Assembly: GCA_041586155.1 (NCBI GenBank)
Contig: JBFHAT010000007.1
Coordinates: forward strand, 29,132 to 93,131
From: JBFGJH01 sp041586155
Lineage (GTDB): Bacteria; Actinomycetota; Acidimicrobiia; Spongiisociales; JAENVV01
DNA length: 64,000 nucleotides
Direction of reading: 5' to 3'
A model generated the notes under the pieces. That model had not been told where the DNA came from. It saw only the letters and a program-made list of their open reading frames with translations, and did not search any database. Position numbers and translations under genes: made by a program. Below, one piece after another: positions 26,363 through 35,820 of the stretch (position 1 is its first letter; each line of letters begins with the position of its first letter).

Positions 26363-28924
26363 GTGTCGAAGCCCCTCATCATTGTCGAGTCGCCCGCGAA
26401 GGCGAAGACGATCGCCAACATTCTCGGCAGCGAGTACGTGGTGACGTCGTCGGTCGGCCATGTCCGCGATCTTCCCCGCAAAGCCGCCGACATCCCCTCC
26501 CGATACAAAGGCCAGGACTGGGCACGCCTGGGGGTGAACGTAGAGGAGGATTTCGAGCCGCTCTACATCGTCACCAAGGAGAAGAAGGACACGGTCAAAG
26601 AGCTCAAGAAGGCATTGGCCGAGGCGTCAGAGCTCTACCTCGCCACCGACGAGGACCGGGAAGGCGAGTCGATCGCCTGGCATCTCACGGAGGTGTTGAA
26701 GCCGAAGGTGCCCGTGCACCGGATGGTCTTTCACGAGATCACACCGTCGGCCATCGAGGAGGCCATCGCCAACCCTCGCGACCTCGACCAGAAGCTGGTC
26801 GACGCCCAGGAGGCCCGCCGGGTGCTCGACCGGCTCTACGGATACGAAGTGTCTCCGGTGCTGTGGAAGAAGATTCGCCCGAAGCTGTCTGCTGGTCGGG
26901 TGCAGAGCGTCGCTACCCGCATCATCGTCGAGCGGGAGCGCGAGCGGATCGCCTTTCGGTCCGCGCAGTACTGGGACCTCGAAGCAAGATTCGAGGCGCA
27001 CACCGAGTCGTTCACCGCAACCCTCACCGAGCTGGCAGGAGGGCGGATCGCCAGTGGCAACCACTTCGGCGCCGACGGGGCGGTCAAGTCCGAAGATGTC
27101 GTCGTGCTGGACGAAGCGGCGGCGCACGACCTGGCGGAAGGCCTGGCAGGCAGCGAGATGACCGTCCGATCGGTGGAACGCAAGCCCTACACCCGCCGGC
27201 CCTACGCACCGTTCCGCACGTCGACTCTGCAGCAGGAGGCGGGCCGTAAGCTGCGCTTCTCGTCGGCTCGCACTATGTCGGCCGCGCAGCGTCTCTACGA
27301 GAACGGCTACATCACGTACATGCGGACCGATTCGACGACTCTGTCGGAAACCGCATTGACTGCGGCCCGCAGCCTCATCGCCGACAAGTACGGGTCGGAC
27401 TACCTGCCCGACTCACCCCGCTCGTACGACAAGAAGGTGAAAGGGGCTCAGGAAGCGCACGAAGCCATTCGCCCCGCCGGCGACACCTTCCAGTCGCCGG
27501 AGGCGGTCGCCGAGGCGGTTCCCGCCGACGAGGCTCGTCTCTATGAGCTGATCTGGATGCGCACGGTCGCCAGCCAGATGAAGGACGCCAAGGGCGAAAG
27601 CGTCTCTGTCCGGATCGGAGGCGCCGCCAACGACGGCCGCGATGCGGTGTTCAGCACGTCTGGCAAGGTGATCCACTTCCCCGGCTTTCTCAGGGCGTAT
27701 GTCGAGGGCTCCGACGACCCGGACGCCGAGCTCGACGACAAAGAGCGGCGCCTACCGCCGCTCGAAGAAGGGGACCGACCCGAGCTCGTCGAGGCCGTGC
27801 CCAAGGGGCACGAAACCAAACCCCCGTACCGTTACACGGAAGCCTCGCTGGTCCAACGACTGGAAGAGCTCGGCGTGGGCCGCCCGTCGACCTATGCGTC
27901 GATCATCTCGACGATCCAGAACCGGGGCTATGTATTCAAAAAGGGCACGGCGCTGGTTCCGTCGTACACGGCCTTTGCCACCGTCACGTTGCTCGAGCGG
28001 CACTTTCCCGATCTGGTCGACTATGCCTTCACTGCCCGGATGGAGTCCGACCTCGACGAGATCGCCGCCGGCGAACAGGAATCGGTGCCATGGCTGCGCC
28101 GCTTCTATTTCGGCGACGGAGCAGCCGACGACGGGCTGAGAGACATGGTGGTCGATCGGCTCGCCGAGATCGACGCACGCGAGATCAATTCCATCCCGGT
28201 GGGCGTGGACGAATCCGGACGGGAGATCGTCGCCCGGGTCGGGAGGTACGGGCCCTACCTGGAGCGGGGCGAAGACCGGGCATCGATCCCGGAGGACCTC
28301 CCGCCCGACGAGCTGACCCCCGAGCGGGCCGGCGAACTCCTCGACGCGCCCTCGGGAGACAAGATCCTCGGCACCGACCCCGACACCGGCTTGACGGTGT
28401 ACGCCCGCGCCGGCCGGTATGGGCCCTATGTCCAACTCGGAGAGGTGGAAGAGGGGGCCAAGACCAAGCCGAAGACCGCCAGCCTCTTCGGTTCGATGAC
28501 GCTCGACGACCTGTCTCTCGACCAAGCGCTGGAACTGCTCACGTTGCCGCGCGTGGTCGGGAACCATCCTGACGACGACGAAGAGATCGTGGCGCTAAAC
28601 GGCCGCTACGGCCCCTACATCAAAAAGGGGTCAGACACCCGGTCGCTCGAATCCGAACAACAGCTCCTCTCCATCACCGTCGACGAGGCGGTGGCGCTGC
28701 TGGCTGAGCCCAAGAAGCGGGGTCGGCGGGCGGCCGCCCCTCCGCTCAAAGAGTTCGGCGACGATCCAGTGTCGGGCAAGCCCGTAACGCTCAAGAAGGG
28801 CCGCTACGGGCCCTACGTCACCGACGGTGTCACCAATGCTTCCCTCAGAACCGGCGACGACCCCGACTCCCTCGAGTCAGAACGGGCGTTCGAACTGCTG
28901 CAGATGCGGCGCGACCGGGGCTGA
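26363..28924 (+). CDS. topA: DNA topoisomerase I
   Basis: 853-residue type IA topoisomerase that relaxes negative supercoils. TOPRIM domain at the N-terminus (IIVESPAKAKT; acidic DEDREGES), the active-site Tyr319 in YITYMRTDST, and SAGRVQSVA before it. The C-terminus has no Cys zinc fingers but holds four topo-C repeats, each with GRYGPY, as in mycobacterial TopA, ending in a short basic tail. The GTG start lies right after a strong promoter. It converges on the PhoX-like gene across a hairpin terminator. Confidence 0.98.
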   Translation: MSKPLIIVESPAKAKTIANILGSEYVVTSSVGHVRDLPRKAADIPSRYKGQDWARLGVNVEEDFEPLYIVTKEKKDTVKELKKALAEASELYLATDEDREGESIAWHLTEVLKPKVPVHRMVFHEITPSAIEEAIANPRDLDQKLVDAQEARRVLDRLYGYEVSPVLWKKIRPKLSAGRVQSVATRIIVERERERIAFRSAQYWDLEARFEAHTESFTATLTELAGGRIASGNHFGADGAVKSEDVVVLDEAAAHDLAEGLAGSEMTVRSVERKPYTRRPYAPFRTSTLQQEAGRKLRFSSARTMSAAQRLYENGYITYMRTDSTTLSETALTAARSLIADKYGSDYLPDSPRSYDKKVKGAQEAHEAIRPAGDTFQSPEAVAEAVPADEARLYELIWMRTVASQMKDAKGESVSVRIGGAANDGRDAVFSTSGKVIHFPGFLRAYVEGSDDPDAELDDKERRLPPLEEGDRPELVEAVPKGHETKPPYRYTEASLVQRLEELGVGRPSTYASIISTIQNRGYVFKKGTALVPSYTAFATVTLLERHFPDLVDYAFTARMESDLDEIAAGEQESVPWLRRFYFGDGAADDGLRDMVVDRLAEIDAREINSIPVGVDESGREIVARVGRYGPYLERGEDRASIPEDLPPDELTPERAGELLDAPSGDKILGTDPDTGLTVYARAGRYGPYVQLGEVEEGAKTKPKTASLFGSMTLDDLSLDQALELLTLPRVVGNHPDDDEEIVALNGRYGPYIKKGSDTRSLESEQQLLSITVDEAVALLAEPKKRGRRAAAPPLKEFGDDPVSGKPVTLKKGRYGPYVTDGVTNASLRTGDDPDSLESERAFELLQMRRDRG

Positions 28925-28932
28925 CCCGACGC

Positions 28933-28960
28933 GAGTGCCCCGCCCGAAGGCGGGGCACTC
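28933..28960. terminator. Hairpin terminator between topA and the PhoX-like gene
   Basis: Perfect 12-bp stem GAGTGCCCCGCC / GGCGGGGCACTC with loop CGAA, beginning nine bases after the topA stop. No U-tract is present, as is common in actinobacteria. As a perfect inverted repeat between convergent genes it could act in both directions. Confidence 0.85.
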
Positions 28961-28981
28961 ATCATTTCGGCGTGCTAGCGA

Positions 28982-30505
28982 TCAGCTGCCAGGGATCTTC
29001 ATCAACATGAGTTGGCCGTCCTCGAGTTTGAGGAGCGTGCCGTCCGGCTGAAGCTCCGTCTCGAGGAACGTTCCGTGCGCCTGAACGTCCAGCAGCCAGG
29101 CCCCCGGACCGAACCAGTACGAGGCATCGACGATGCCGCTCGACTCGCCGTCAGGGTCGTTGACGGTGGCGACGACCGACCAAGCACCAGACGACAGATC
29201 CAACTGCCAGATCTTGGCGTTGTCGGCATCCTCTTGCACCATCAGGCTGTTGGCGCTGGTGTCCATGTTGTCAGGCGACACGAACGGAACGAACGCTCCG
29301 GCGCCGGCGTCGTCGCCTTGGGCCATCATCGAGAAGCTCACCACCTTGCGGGGGTTGTTCTCGTCGAAGACCATCTTGAACACGGCACCGTTGTCGGCCA
29401 GGCCGGTTGTTCCACTCGGCCCGCGCACCAGACGGCCCGTGGCCGGGTCCGGCACCACTCGCGAACGTCCTGTGTCGGCGATGTACACAACACTCGGATC
29501 GTTGACGTCGTAGGCCAGGTCCTCGAGCCGGATGAACTGGAACACGTTGTTGTCGTTCGACCAGTTTTCCAGCGCATCCTGCGGCGCTTCGGCCGTGGTG
29601 CCCAGCGCGATGTTGCGTGGCACGCGGATGAACTCACCTTGCCAGTCGTCGCCGGGGCGGATGTCCAGGTAGTCGTTGGCACCGTTGAACGGATCACCGG
29701 CGACGATCCGACCTTCATCGGTGCGGGTCACCCGGAACGCCCACAGGCTGCCCCGGTCGGCGAACACGTTTCGCTGGCTGTTCGACTGATACATGTACAG
29801 CTGCGCGGACGGGCCCGAGAACGTGTCGTCGGTCGTCAGCATGACGATCTTCTCGTAGCCCGGCAGTGCGATGGTGTTCTCGTGGTTCAGGCGGCCCATG
29901 CCGGGCACGTTGACCGAGCGTCCGGTGCGGGTGTTGAGTGCCACCGCGTAGCCGGCCTGGCGGTCCGGGTTGAGCGAACGGTCGGCCGGATAGGGCTGTC
30001 CAGGCAACCTGGGCACGATGTCGTTGGCTTCCTCACCCGTCCAGAAGACGTAGTCCTTGAACCCCTCGGCCGGCCCGGCCATCGAGGCGGAACAGAACCG
30101 CAGATACCCGAGGTCGGGTGAGATCGCCACCGAGGCCGCCTCCACGGCGCCCTCCATGGAGCCCGGAGAAGTCGACAACGTCAGCTTCGCCACCGAGGCG
30201 TTCTCGAAGTCCGCCGTGCCGAAGAACGGAATCGTCGTCTGCTCGTGGGCGACGTACACGTCCACGGAGTCGTCGTCGTTGGGTGCCAAGCCGATCCCGT
30301 CGGGAATACCCTGGAACTTCACGCCGTCGACGATCTCACCGGTCGAGATGATCGCCTTGACGCTCGATCCGGCTGGTACGCCGGGGTCCAGAGTGATGTA
30401 TGGCGCTTTCGGCGTCAGGTATCCCCCTGTCGCGCCGGCGGCGGGCACCATCGATATCGCCATCGACAGCGCGGCCAAGACCGCCAACAGTCGTCTCACT
30501 GACAT
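28982..30505 (-). CDS. Secreted PhoX/DUF839-like beta-propeller protein
   Basis: 507-residue exported protein. A Sec-type signal peptide (residues 1-26, ending AAGA) precedes a predicted beta-propeller. Segments MGRLNHENTIALPGYEK, VVMLTTDDTF-like and RLEDLAYDVNDPSVVYIAD correspond to the GRFxHE and ED metal-ligand regions of PhoX, a calcium/iron-dependent alkaline phosphatase. I cannot confirm all PhoX ligands, so a non-enzymatic DUF839 relative is possible. The start is ATG 30505, not GTG 30508, because GGGAGGT (30515-30521) is well spaced from it. Monocistronic. Confidence 0.65.
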   Translation of the reverse strand: MSVRRLLAVLAALSMAISMVPAAGATGGYLTPKAPYITLDPGVPAGSSVKAIISTGEIVDGVKFQGIPDGIGLAPNDDDSVDVYVAHEQTTIPFFGTADFENASVAKLTLSTSPGSMEGAVEAASVAISPDLGYLRFCSASMAGPAEGFKDYVFWTGEEANDIVPRLPGQPYPADRSLNPDRQAGYAVALNTRTGRSVNVPGMGRLNHENTIALPGYEKIVMLTTDDTFSGPSAQLYMYQSNSQRNVFADRGSLWAFRVTRTDEGRIVAGDPFNGANDYLDIRPGDDWQGEFIRVPRNIALGTTAEAPQDALENWSNDNNVFQFIRLEDLAYDVNDPSVVYIADTGRSRVVPDPATGRLVRGPSGTTGLADNGAVFKMVFDENNPRKVVSFSMMAQGDDAGAGAFVPFVSPDNMDTSANSLMVQEDADNAKIWQLDLSSGAWSVVATVNDPDGESSGIVDASYWFGPGAWLLDVQAHGTFLETELQPDGTLLKLEDGQLMLMKIPGS

Positions 30506-30632
30506 CACGAACTACCTCCCACGTGTTGTGTGTTCGCGGACGCCGCTCGAAATCCTCCTGATCCCCACGCGGCTGCTGAGATCCGAGCATACGCCTCGCC
30601 GACGGACGGTGGCGGGACGATTGCCTGTTCTA

Positions 30633-31943
30633 TCAGAGAACGGTGGCGGCCATCTCGGCCAAGGGGCTGCGCATCGAACGCTCGAGGGTCACGTGCCCGA
30701 ACAGCGGCGATCCTTTGAACTTCTCGATGAGGGCGGCCATGCCTCCGTACGGTGAGATGTACGGGTTGTCGACCTGGCTCAAGTCGCCGCAGAACACGAC
30801 CTTGGCTCCCTGGGAGATGCGGGTGAGGATCGTTTTCAGGGTGGGCAGCTCGAGGTTCTGCGCTTCGTCGATGATGACGAGCTCGCCGGTGATCGACCGG
30901 CCGCGGAGGTACGTGATGGCCGCCATTTCGAGCTCGCCACGGCTGGTCAACTCGTCGATGGCGTCTCTGGCCGAATCGGGTTCGCTGTCGGAGAAGAGCG
31001 CATGGAGGTTGTCGTACACCGCTGCCATCCACGGCTCGAGCTTCTCTTCGAGGTCGCCCGGCAGGTATCCCACTTCTTGGCGACCCACGGCCACCAGCGG
31101 CCGGTACACCGCCACTTTCCGATAGCGCCGCTGCTCGACCACTTGTTCGAGGCCGGCGGCGAGGGCGAGGAACGTCTTGCCGGCCCCCGCCATCCCCATC
31201 AACGACACTGCCGGCACATCGGGGTCGAGCAGCAATTCCAGCGCAAACGCCTGGCGAATGTTCTTCGCTTCCATCCCAAAGGCGTGGCGGGTCCCAGGCA
31301 CACGGGCGATCACGCAGTCCGGCTCCGATTCGATCACCCGGCCGAGGCCCGACTGGCTGGTCCCCGATCGCAGCACGAGGAACTCGTTGACGAGAGCGGA
31401 CACACCGGGCAGCGTCGCCTTGCCGGCCTCGAACAGCCGGTCGATCACTTCCGAATCGACGGTGACCTCGATGACGCCGGCGTGGCGCTGATCCACCTGG
31501 ACAGTGTCGCCCCGGTAGTCCTCCACCTCCAAGCCGAGCTGGGCGCCCTTGATCCGCAGGGCGGTGTCTTTGGTGACGAGCACTGGCGGGGCGCCTTCGT
31601 CGTAGAGGTTGAGGCAGCTTGCCAGGATGCGATGGTCCGAGGTGGCCGGATCGAGCACGGCGGGCATCCGCGGCGAGTTGATCCTGTTCAGTTCGATGCG
31701 CAGGTTCCCGCCACCCGGCAGTGGTGCCGGTTCGCGCAGGCCGCCCGACCGTGACGCCCCCAGCTCCTCGAGGAGGCGCAGCGCGCTGCGGGCGTTGGCG
31801 CCGACATCGTCGAATCGGGTCTTCTTGCGGTCGAGCTCCTCGATGACCACGAGCGGCAGCACCACTGGGTGTTCGTCGAATCGGAGCAGGGCGTGCGGGT
31901 CGGCGAGCAACACGCAGGTGTCGATGACGTAGGTGACAGCCAA
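30633..31943 (-). CDS. PIN-PhoH fusion ATPase (PhoH2-like)
   Basis: 436-residue protein joining an N-terminal PIN nuclease domain and a C-terminal PhoH ATPase. The PIN acidic residues lie in YVIDTCVLLADP, VIEELDRKK, TSDHRILASCL and LVTKDTALRIKG. PhoH carries GMAGAGKT (Walker A) and VIIDEAQNLE (Walker B). Such proteins act as ATP-dependent RNA nucleases/helicases. I chose TTG 31943 because GAAGGAA lies eight bases upstream; a TTG at 32003 would add 20 atypical residues, and TTAATC just upstream of that codon looks like the promoter. Confidence 0.9.
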   Translation of the reverse strand: MAVTYVIDTCVLLADPHALLRFDEHPVVLPLVVIEELDRKKTRFDDVGANARSALRLLEELGASRSGGLREPAPLPGGGNLRIELNRINSPRMPAVLDPATSDHRILASCLNLYDEGAPPVLVTKDTALRIKGAQLGLEVEDYRGDTVQVDQRHAGVIEVTVDSEVIDRLFEAGKATLPGVSALVNEFLVLRSGTSQSGLGRVIESEPDCVIARVPGTRHAFGMEAKNIRQAFALELLLDPDVPAVSLMGMAGAGKTFLALAAGLEQVVEQRRYRKVAVYRPLVAVGRQEVGYLPGDLEEKLEPWMAAVYDNLHALFSDSEPDSARDAIDELTSRGELEMAAITYLRGRSITGELVIIDEAQNLELPTLKTILTRISQGAKVVFCGDLSQVDNPYISPYGGMAALIEKFKGSPLFGHVTLERSMRSPLAEMAATVL

Positions 31944-32006
31944 GGCGGTGGTTCCTTCGGTCGTGTGGCTCTCAACGAAACACCCTCGCGCGACCGAATT
32001 CAAGGA

Positions 32007-33089
32007 TTAACGAGGTTCGGCGACGGCCCTTCCCAGCTCGTCGTCCCATCGGTCCACCACGGCCGACCACCCGAATTCCCTTTCGGCCAGGACGCGAGCG
32101 GCAGCCCCCGCTTGGCGGATGGTGCGAGTGGAGATCATATGCTCCACGACGGAGGCGATCTCCTGGGAGCTCTCTGCCAGCCACCCGGTGATCCCTTCGA
32201 CGACGGTCTCGGGCGCGCCGCCCGACCGACCGGCCACGACCGGTATACCCGTGGCGGCTGCCTCCAGGTACACGATGCCCAGCCCCTCGGCTTCGAGGCC
32301 GAACCAGCGGCTCGACGCAGGCATCACGAACACCGACATCATGCGGTAGAGCTCGGGCAGCCGGCCCCATGGCACATCGACGTGGAGTTCCACGTCGACG
32401 GGCGACTGGGCGGCCATTTCGCGGAGGCGGCCTTCGAGCCGGCCCCTTCCCGCCAGCAGCACCGCCACGTCGTGCCCTCGACTTTGCAGCAACTCGGCTG
32501 CCTCGATGACCCGGTCGTGACCTTTGCGGGGGACGAACCGGCTGACGCAGCCGAGGACGAGCCGGGACGGAGGGTGATCAGCCGGGTGGAACACCTCGAG
32601 GTCGACTCCCGCACCGAGCACCACGGCGGACCTTCCTGCCAGCCGCTCGACGTGGCGCCCGGTGAACTCGCTCACCGAAAACACCGTGTCGGCTTGCCGC
32701 AGGGGTCGAACGATCGTTTCCCTGAGCCCGGCGACCCTGGTCGGAATGAGGAGTTCCGCACCGTGAGTCATCACCGCGTATGGCACCCGGGTCTCCGATC
32801 GAATCCGCGGCCCCAACAGGGCCAGCGGATGGGGAGCGCCGAACACGACCACGTCGGCCTGGAACGCTTCGACATGATGTTCGACCCAGCGCCGGACTCC
32901 GGGCAGCGGCAACATGAATCCGGACCGGTGCCGGCGCACTCGGGGGTCGGTTTCGGGACCGGTGTCGTCGGGTCGAGCGGGGGCGAGCACCCTTATGTCG
33001 CCGCGATGGTGGTCGACGATGTTGGCGAGATACTGCTGGATGCCGCCCGGCTGAGGGGGATAGTCGTTGGTGACGATCAGCACCCGCAC
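32007..33089 (-). CDS. GT4-family glycosyltransferase (PimB-like)
   Basis: 360-residue GT-B glycosyltransferase. It opens with VLIVTNDYPPQPGGIQQYL, which is very close to the start of the phosphatidylinositol monomannoside mannosyltransferase PimB. Further motifs are MTHGAELL, VSRFVPRKGHD and GLEAEGLGIVYLEAAATG, the last carrying the EX7E-type donor residues. A mannosyl transfer to phosphatidylinositol mannoside or another glycolipid is likely; donor GDP-mannose is inferred. GTG 33089 follows TAGCAT by six bases. Confidence 0.85.
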   Translation of the reverse strand: MRVLIVTNDYPPQPGGIQQYLANIVDHHRGDIRVLAPARPDDTGPETDPRVRRHRSGFMLPLPGVRRWVEHHVEAFQADVVVFGAPHPLALLGPRIRSETRVPYAVMTHGAELLIPTRVAGLRETIVRPLRQADTVFSVSEFTGRHVERLAGRSAVVLGAGVDLEVFHPADHPPSRLVLGCVSRFVPRKGHDRVIEAAELLQSRGHDVAVLLAGRGRLEGRLREMAAQSPVDVELHVDVPWGRLPELYRMMSVFVMPASSRWFGLEAEGLGIVYLEAAATGIPVVAGRSGGAPETVVEGITGWLAESSQEIASVVEHMISTRTIRQAGAAARVLAEREFGWSAVVDRWDDELGRAVAEPR

Positions 33090-33095
33090 GCGGCC

Positions 33096-33101
33096 ATGCT
33101 A
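33096..33101 (-). promoter_or_regulatory. Putative -10 box (TAGCAT) of the glycosyltransferase gene
   Basis: TAGCAT on the minus strand is six bases upstream of GTG 33089. It lies just beyond the stop of the preceding secreted-protein gene and predicts an independent leaderless transcript. Confidence 0.45.
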
Positions 33102-33108
33102 GGTCCGC

Positions 33109-33759
33109 TCAGTCGTATTCGGCCGACGCCTTGCCGTTGTCGCAGGTCACCTCGGTCGTCCATTCGTTCTCACCCTTGGTGAACTCGACCACCACCTTCG
33201 ACGGTCCGCGGTTCTTCACTTGGACGCTGGCGCCGCTCGACGGTGTCGCCCCGCCGAACGAGACGTCGTCGCCTTGGCAGGACACGGTGACGACGCCGCC
33301 GGGCGAGCCGAACGAGAACGGGCCCGTCACCTTCTCCGACCCGTCGGAATCGTCGTCGTCGTCGGGCGTGGTCGTGGTGGTGGTCGTCGTGGATGTCGAG
33401 CTGGACGTCGTGCTCGACGACGTCACTGTGGTGTCGGATGACGCGCCCCCACTCGAATTCGACGAAGACGAACCGGTCGAGGTGGTTGAGGTCGTCGAGG
33501 TGGTGGTCGAGCTGGTTGTCGCGCCGACGAGGGTGGTTTCGGGGCTGAATTCGTCTCCGCTCCCCGCCGCCACGGGTTCGTCGCTCTCGACATCCGTCGT
33601 GCTGGTTGCCTCGAGCGTCGTAGTCGTGACGTCGACGATCTCGGCCGTTGGCCGGTCGGTGACTTGGCTGCCGACCAATGCAACCGCCCCGTAGCCGAAG
33701 GCTCCGAGTGTGACGGTGGCAGCCAGCCAGGCGACCAGGAGGGCGACGCGACGCGACAT
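33109..33759 (-). CDS. Thr/Ser-rich secreted or anchored protein, 216 aa
   Basis: Starts at ATG 33759 with a membrane anchor or signal segment (residues 4-30). About 100 residues of almost pure Thr/Ser/Val/Gly low complexity follow, including a run of eight Thr, then an acidic DDDDDSDGSEK patch and a compact C-terminal domain of about 65 residues with two Cys (VSCQGDD and VTCDNGK) that may pair. The function is unknown. It is divergent from the two-component regulator gene and resembles in composition the secreted protein on the far side of the kinase. Confidence 0.65.
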   Translation of the reverse strand: MSRRVALLVAWLAATVTLGAFGYGAVALVGSQVTDRPTAEIVDVTTTTLEATSTTDVESDEPVAAGSGDEFSPETTLVGATTSSTTTSTTSTTSTGSSSSNSSGGASSDTTVTSSSTTSSSTSTTTTTTTTPDDDDDSDGSEKVTGPFSFGSPGGVVTVSCQGDDVSFGGATPSSGASVQVKNRGPSKVVVEFTKGENEWTTEVTCDNGKASAEYD

Positions 33760-33861
33760 GATCGCGCCCAGTATGCCGCACCCCGGTGCGGGACAGGTCA
33801 ACGACGGATTAAATCCTCCATAAGCCGGCGGGGCTCGCTTCCGAGCATGGGAGACGGCTCC

Positions 33862-33867
33862 TAACCT
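33862..33867 (+). promoter_or_regulatory. Putative -10 box (TAACCT) of the two-component operon
   Basis: TAACCT ends six bases before ATG 33874. A partial -35 match, TTCCGA, lies 17 bp upstream at 33839-33844. A leaderless transcript is predicted. Confidence 0.5.
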
Positions 33868-33873
33868 GGGGCG

Positions 33874-34557
33874 ATGGCCAACATCGTCGTGATCGAAGAC
33901 GACCTAAAAGTGCGCGAAGCGGTCGTGCGGGCGCTGGCCGGATTGCGGCACAGTGTCGAGGCGGCCGCTACCGGGATGTCGGGTCTCGACCTGACGATCA
34001 ACACCGCTCCCGACATCGTGGTGCTGGACTTGGGGTTGCCGGACGTCTCCGGGGCCGAGGTGCTCAAGATGATCCGAAGCGTCTCCGACGTGCCAGTGAT
34101 CATCGCCACAGCGCAGGACGACGAGGGCAAAGTCGTCGAACTACTCAACCAGGGCGCGGACGACTACGTGGTGAAGCCCTTCTCCGGCGCCCACATCGAC
34201 GCCCGGATTCGGGCCGTGTTGCGCCGCCGCGGGGATCCGGAAGGAGACACATCCACGCTCGTCGTTGGTGAGCTGTCGGTCGACCGCGATGGCCGAACGG
34301 CCTCGCTGGCAGGTGACAGTCTCGAGCTGACCCGGAAGGAGTTCGACGTGCTGGCCTTCCTCGCCGAGCGAGCCGGCACCGTCGTCAGCAAGCGTGAGCT
34401 GCTCGCCGAGGTGTGGCGCCAGCCCTACGGCGGCGCCGACAAGACTGTTGACGTGCACGTGTCCTGGTTGCGAAGGAAGCTCGGCGAGACGGCCTCCGAG
34501 CCGCGCTACATCCACACGGTGCGAGGGGTCGGGGTCAAGCTCCAGGCACCCGAATGA
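33874..34557 (+). CDS. OmpR/PhoB-family response regulator
   Basis: 227-residue regulator. The receiver domain (1-118) has the acidic pair in VIEDD, the phosphoacceptor Asp in IVVLDLGLPD (about residue 53) and the Lys in VKPFSG. The winged-helix effector domain (about 130-225) has LTRKEFDVLAFLAE and a recognition helix around VDVHVSWLRRKLGE. The stop overlaps the kinase start (ATGA), so the two are translationally coupled. The sensed signal and regulon are unknown. Confidence 0.95.
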   Translation: MANIVVIEDDLKVREAVVRALAGLRHSVEAAATGMSGLDLTINTAPDIVVLDLGLPDVSGAEVLKMIRSVSDVPVIIATAQDDEGKVVELLNQGADDYVVKPFSGAHIDARIRAVLRRRGDPEGDTSTLVVGELSVDRDGRTASLAGDSLELTRKEFDVLAFLAERAGTVVSKRELLAEVWRQPYGGADKTVDVHVSWLRRKLGETASEPRYIHTVRGVGVKLQAPE

Positions 34558-35819
34558 GACCGGCCCTCGTTTGGCTGGCGGTGTCGATCGCATCGATGAT
34601 CGTGCTGGCGTTCGTCGTACCGCTCGCCATCCTGGTCCGTGACCTGGCCCACGACCGGGCCATCGTCGCCGTCGAACGAGAAGCCCAGACGCTGGCCACG
34701 GCGATCGCCATCTTCCAGCCCGAGACGATCGAGGAGGTCGAGCTCATTCGCATCCAATCGGCTGCGCTCGACCGGGTGTCGGTTGTACTAGGCGATGGGT
34801 CAGTAGTGGGACCCGATCCCCGGAGCGAGGTGTTGGTCACCCAGGTCAGAGATGCCGCCCAAACACGACGCAGCCCGGTGCCGGGCGGCGAGGCCGTCGC
34901 CATTCCGGTGATCGTCGGCGAGGACACCTACGTGGTGACGAGCTTCGCCAGCGACGTGGAGCTGGCCCAGAACGTCGGCCTCGCTTGGGCGATCCTCGCC
35001 GGCTTGGCGATTGTGGCGATCTCGCTGTCGGCTCTCGTTGCCGACCGCCTCGGGAAGCGGATCGTCGAGCCGGTGGTAGGACTGTCGGCGGCGGCCAACG
35101 CCATCAGCCACGGGCAGCTCGAAGTCCGGGTCACCCCGGCAGGGCCGACGGAGATCGAGGAAACCGGCCGGGTGTTCAATACGATGGCCGAGAGGATCAG
35201 TGCCCTCATCGAGCAGGAACGGCAACAGGTGGCCAATTTGTCGCACCGCCTCCGCACTCCGCTCACCTCCCTCGAGCTGAATGTCGACCAGCTCGACGAC
35301 GAACAGACGAAGAACCGGCTGGCGGACGACGTCGAAGAACTCAAACGGACCGTCGACGCCGTCATCCGTCAGGCGCGCCGACCGCTCCGTGAGGGGGCGG
35401 GCGTGTCGACTGATCTGGCTGCAGTGGCAAGGGACCGCGTGGCGTTCTGGGCTCCGCTGGCCGAGGAACAAGAGCGGCCCTATCGAGTGCTCGCCGACTC
35501 GAACCCGGTCCACGTGCTGGTGCCGGAGACGGACGTCGAAGCGGTGGTCGACGCCCTCCTCACCAACGTGTTCGCCCACACGCCCGAAGGAGCCGCATTC
35601 GAGGTCACCGTTAAAGGCACCGGCGTCCTCATCGTTGAGGACGCCGGTGCGGGGTTCCCCGCGTACATGGTGGGGCGGGGAGTAAGTGGTGCGGACTCCA
35701 CCGGACTGGGATTAGATATCGTCCGCCAAACCGCCGAAGCGAAGGGGGGCGCTATCTCCGTCGGAGTGTCACCACTCGGGGGAGCAAAAGTGGAAGTTTC
35801 CTTCGGTCCTCCTGGGTAG
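34554..35819 (+). CDS. Sensor histidine kinase
   Basis: 421-residue kinase. A transmembrane helix lies at 5-27, followed by an extracytoplasmic sensor domain of about 115 residues and a second helix at 143-162. A HAMP linker (about 165-215, ending VFNTMAERISALI) comes next, then HisKA with the phospho-His in LSHRLRTPLTSL. The HATPase domain has ALLTNVFAHTPEG (N box), EDAGAGF (G1) and STGLGLDIV (G2). It ends one base before the stop of the convergent acidic-protein gene. Confidence 0.94.
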   Translation: MRPALVWLAVSIASMIVLAFVVPLAILVRDLAHDRAIVAVEREAQTLATAIAIFQPETIEEVELIRIQSAALDRVSVVLGDGSVVGPDPRSEVLVTQVRDAAQTRRSPVPGGEAVAIPVIVGEDTYVVTSFASDVELAQNVGLAWAILAGLAIVAISLSALVADRLGKRIVEPVVGLSAAANAISHGQLEVRVTPAGPTEIEETGRVFNTMAERISALIEQERQQVANLSHRLRTPLTSLELNVDQLDDEQTKNRLADDVEELKRTVDAVIRQARRPLREGAGVSTDLAAVARDRVAFWAPLAEEQERPYRVLADSNPVHVLVPETDVEAVVDALLTNVFAHTPEGAAFEVTVKGTGVLIVEDAGAGFPAYMVGRGVSGADSTGLGLDIVRQTAEAKGGAISVGVSPLGGAKVEVSFGPPG

Positions 35820-35820
35820 A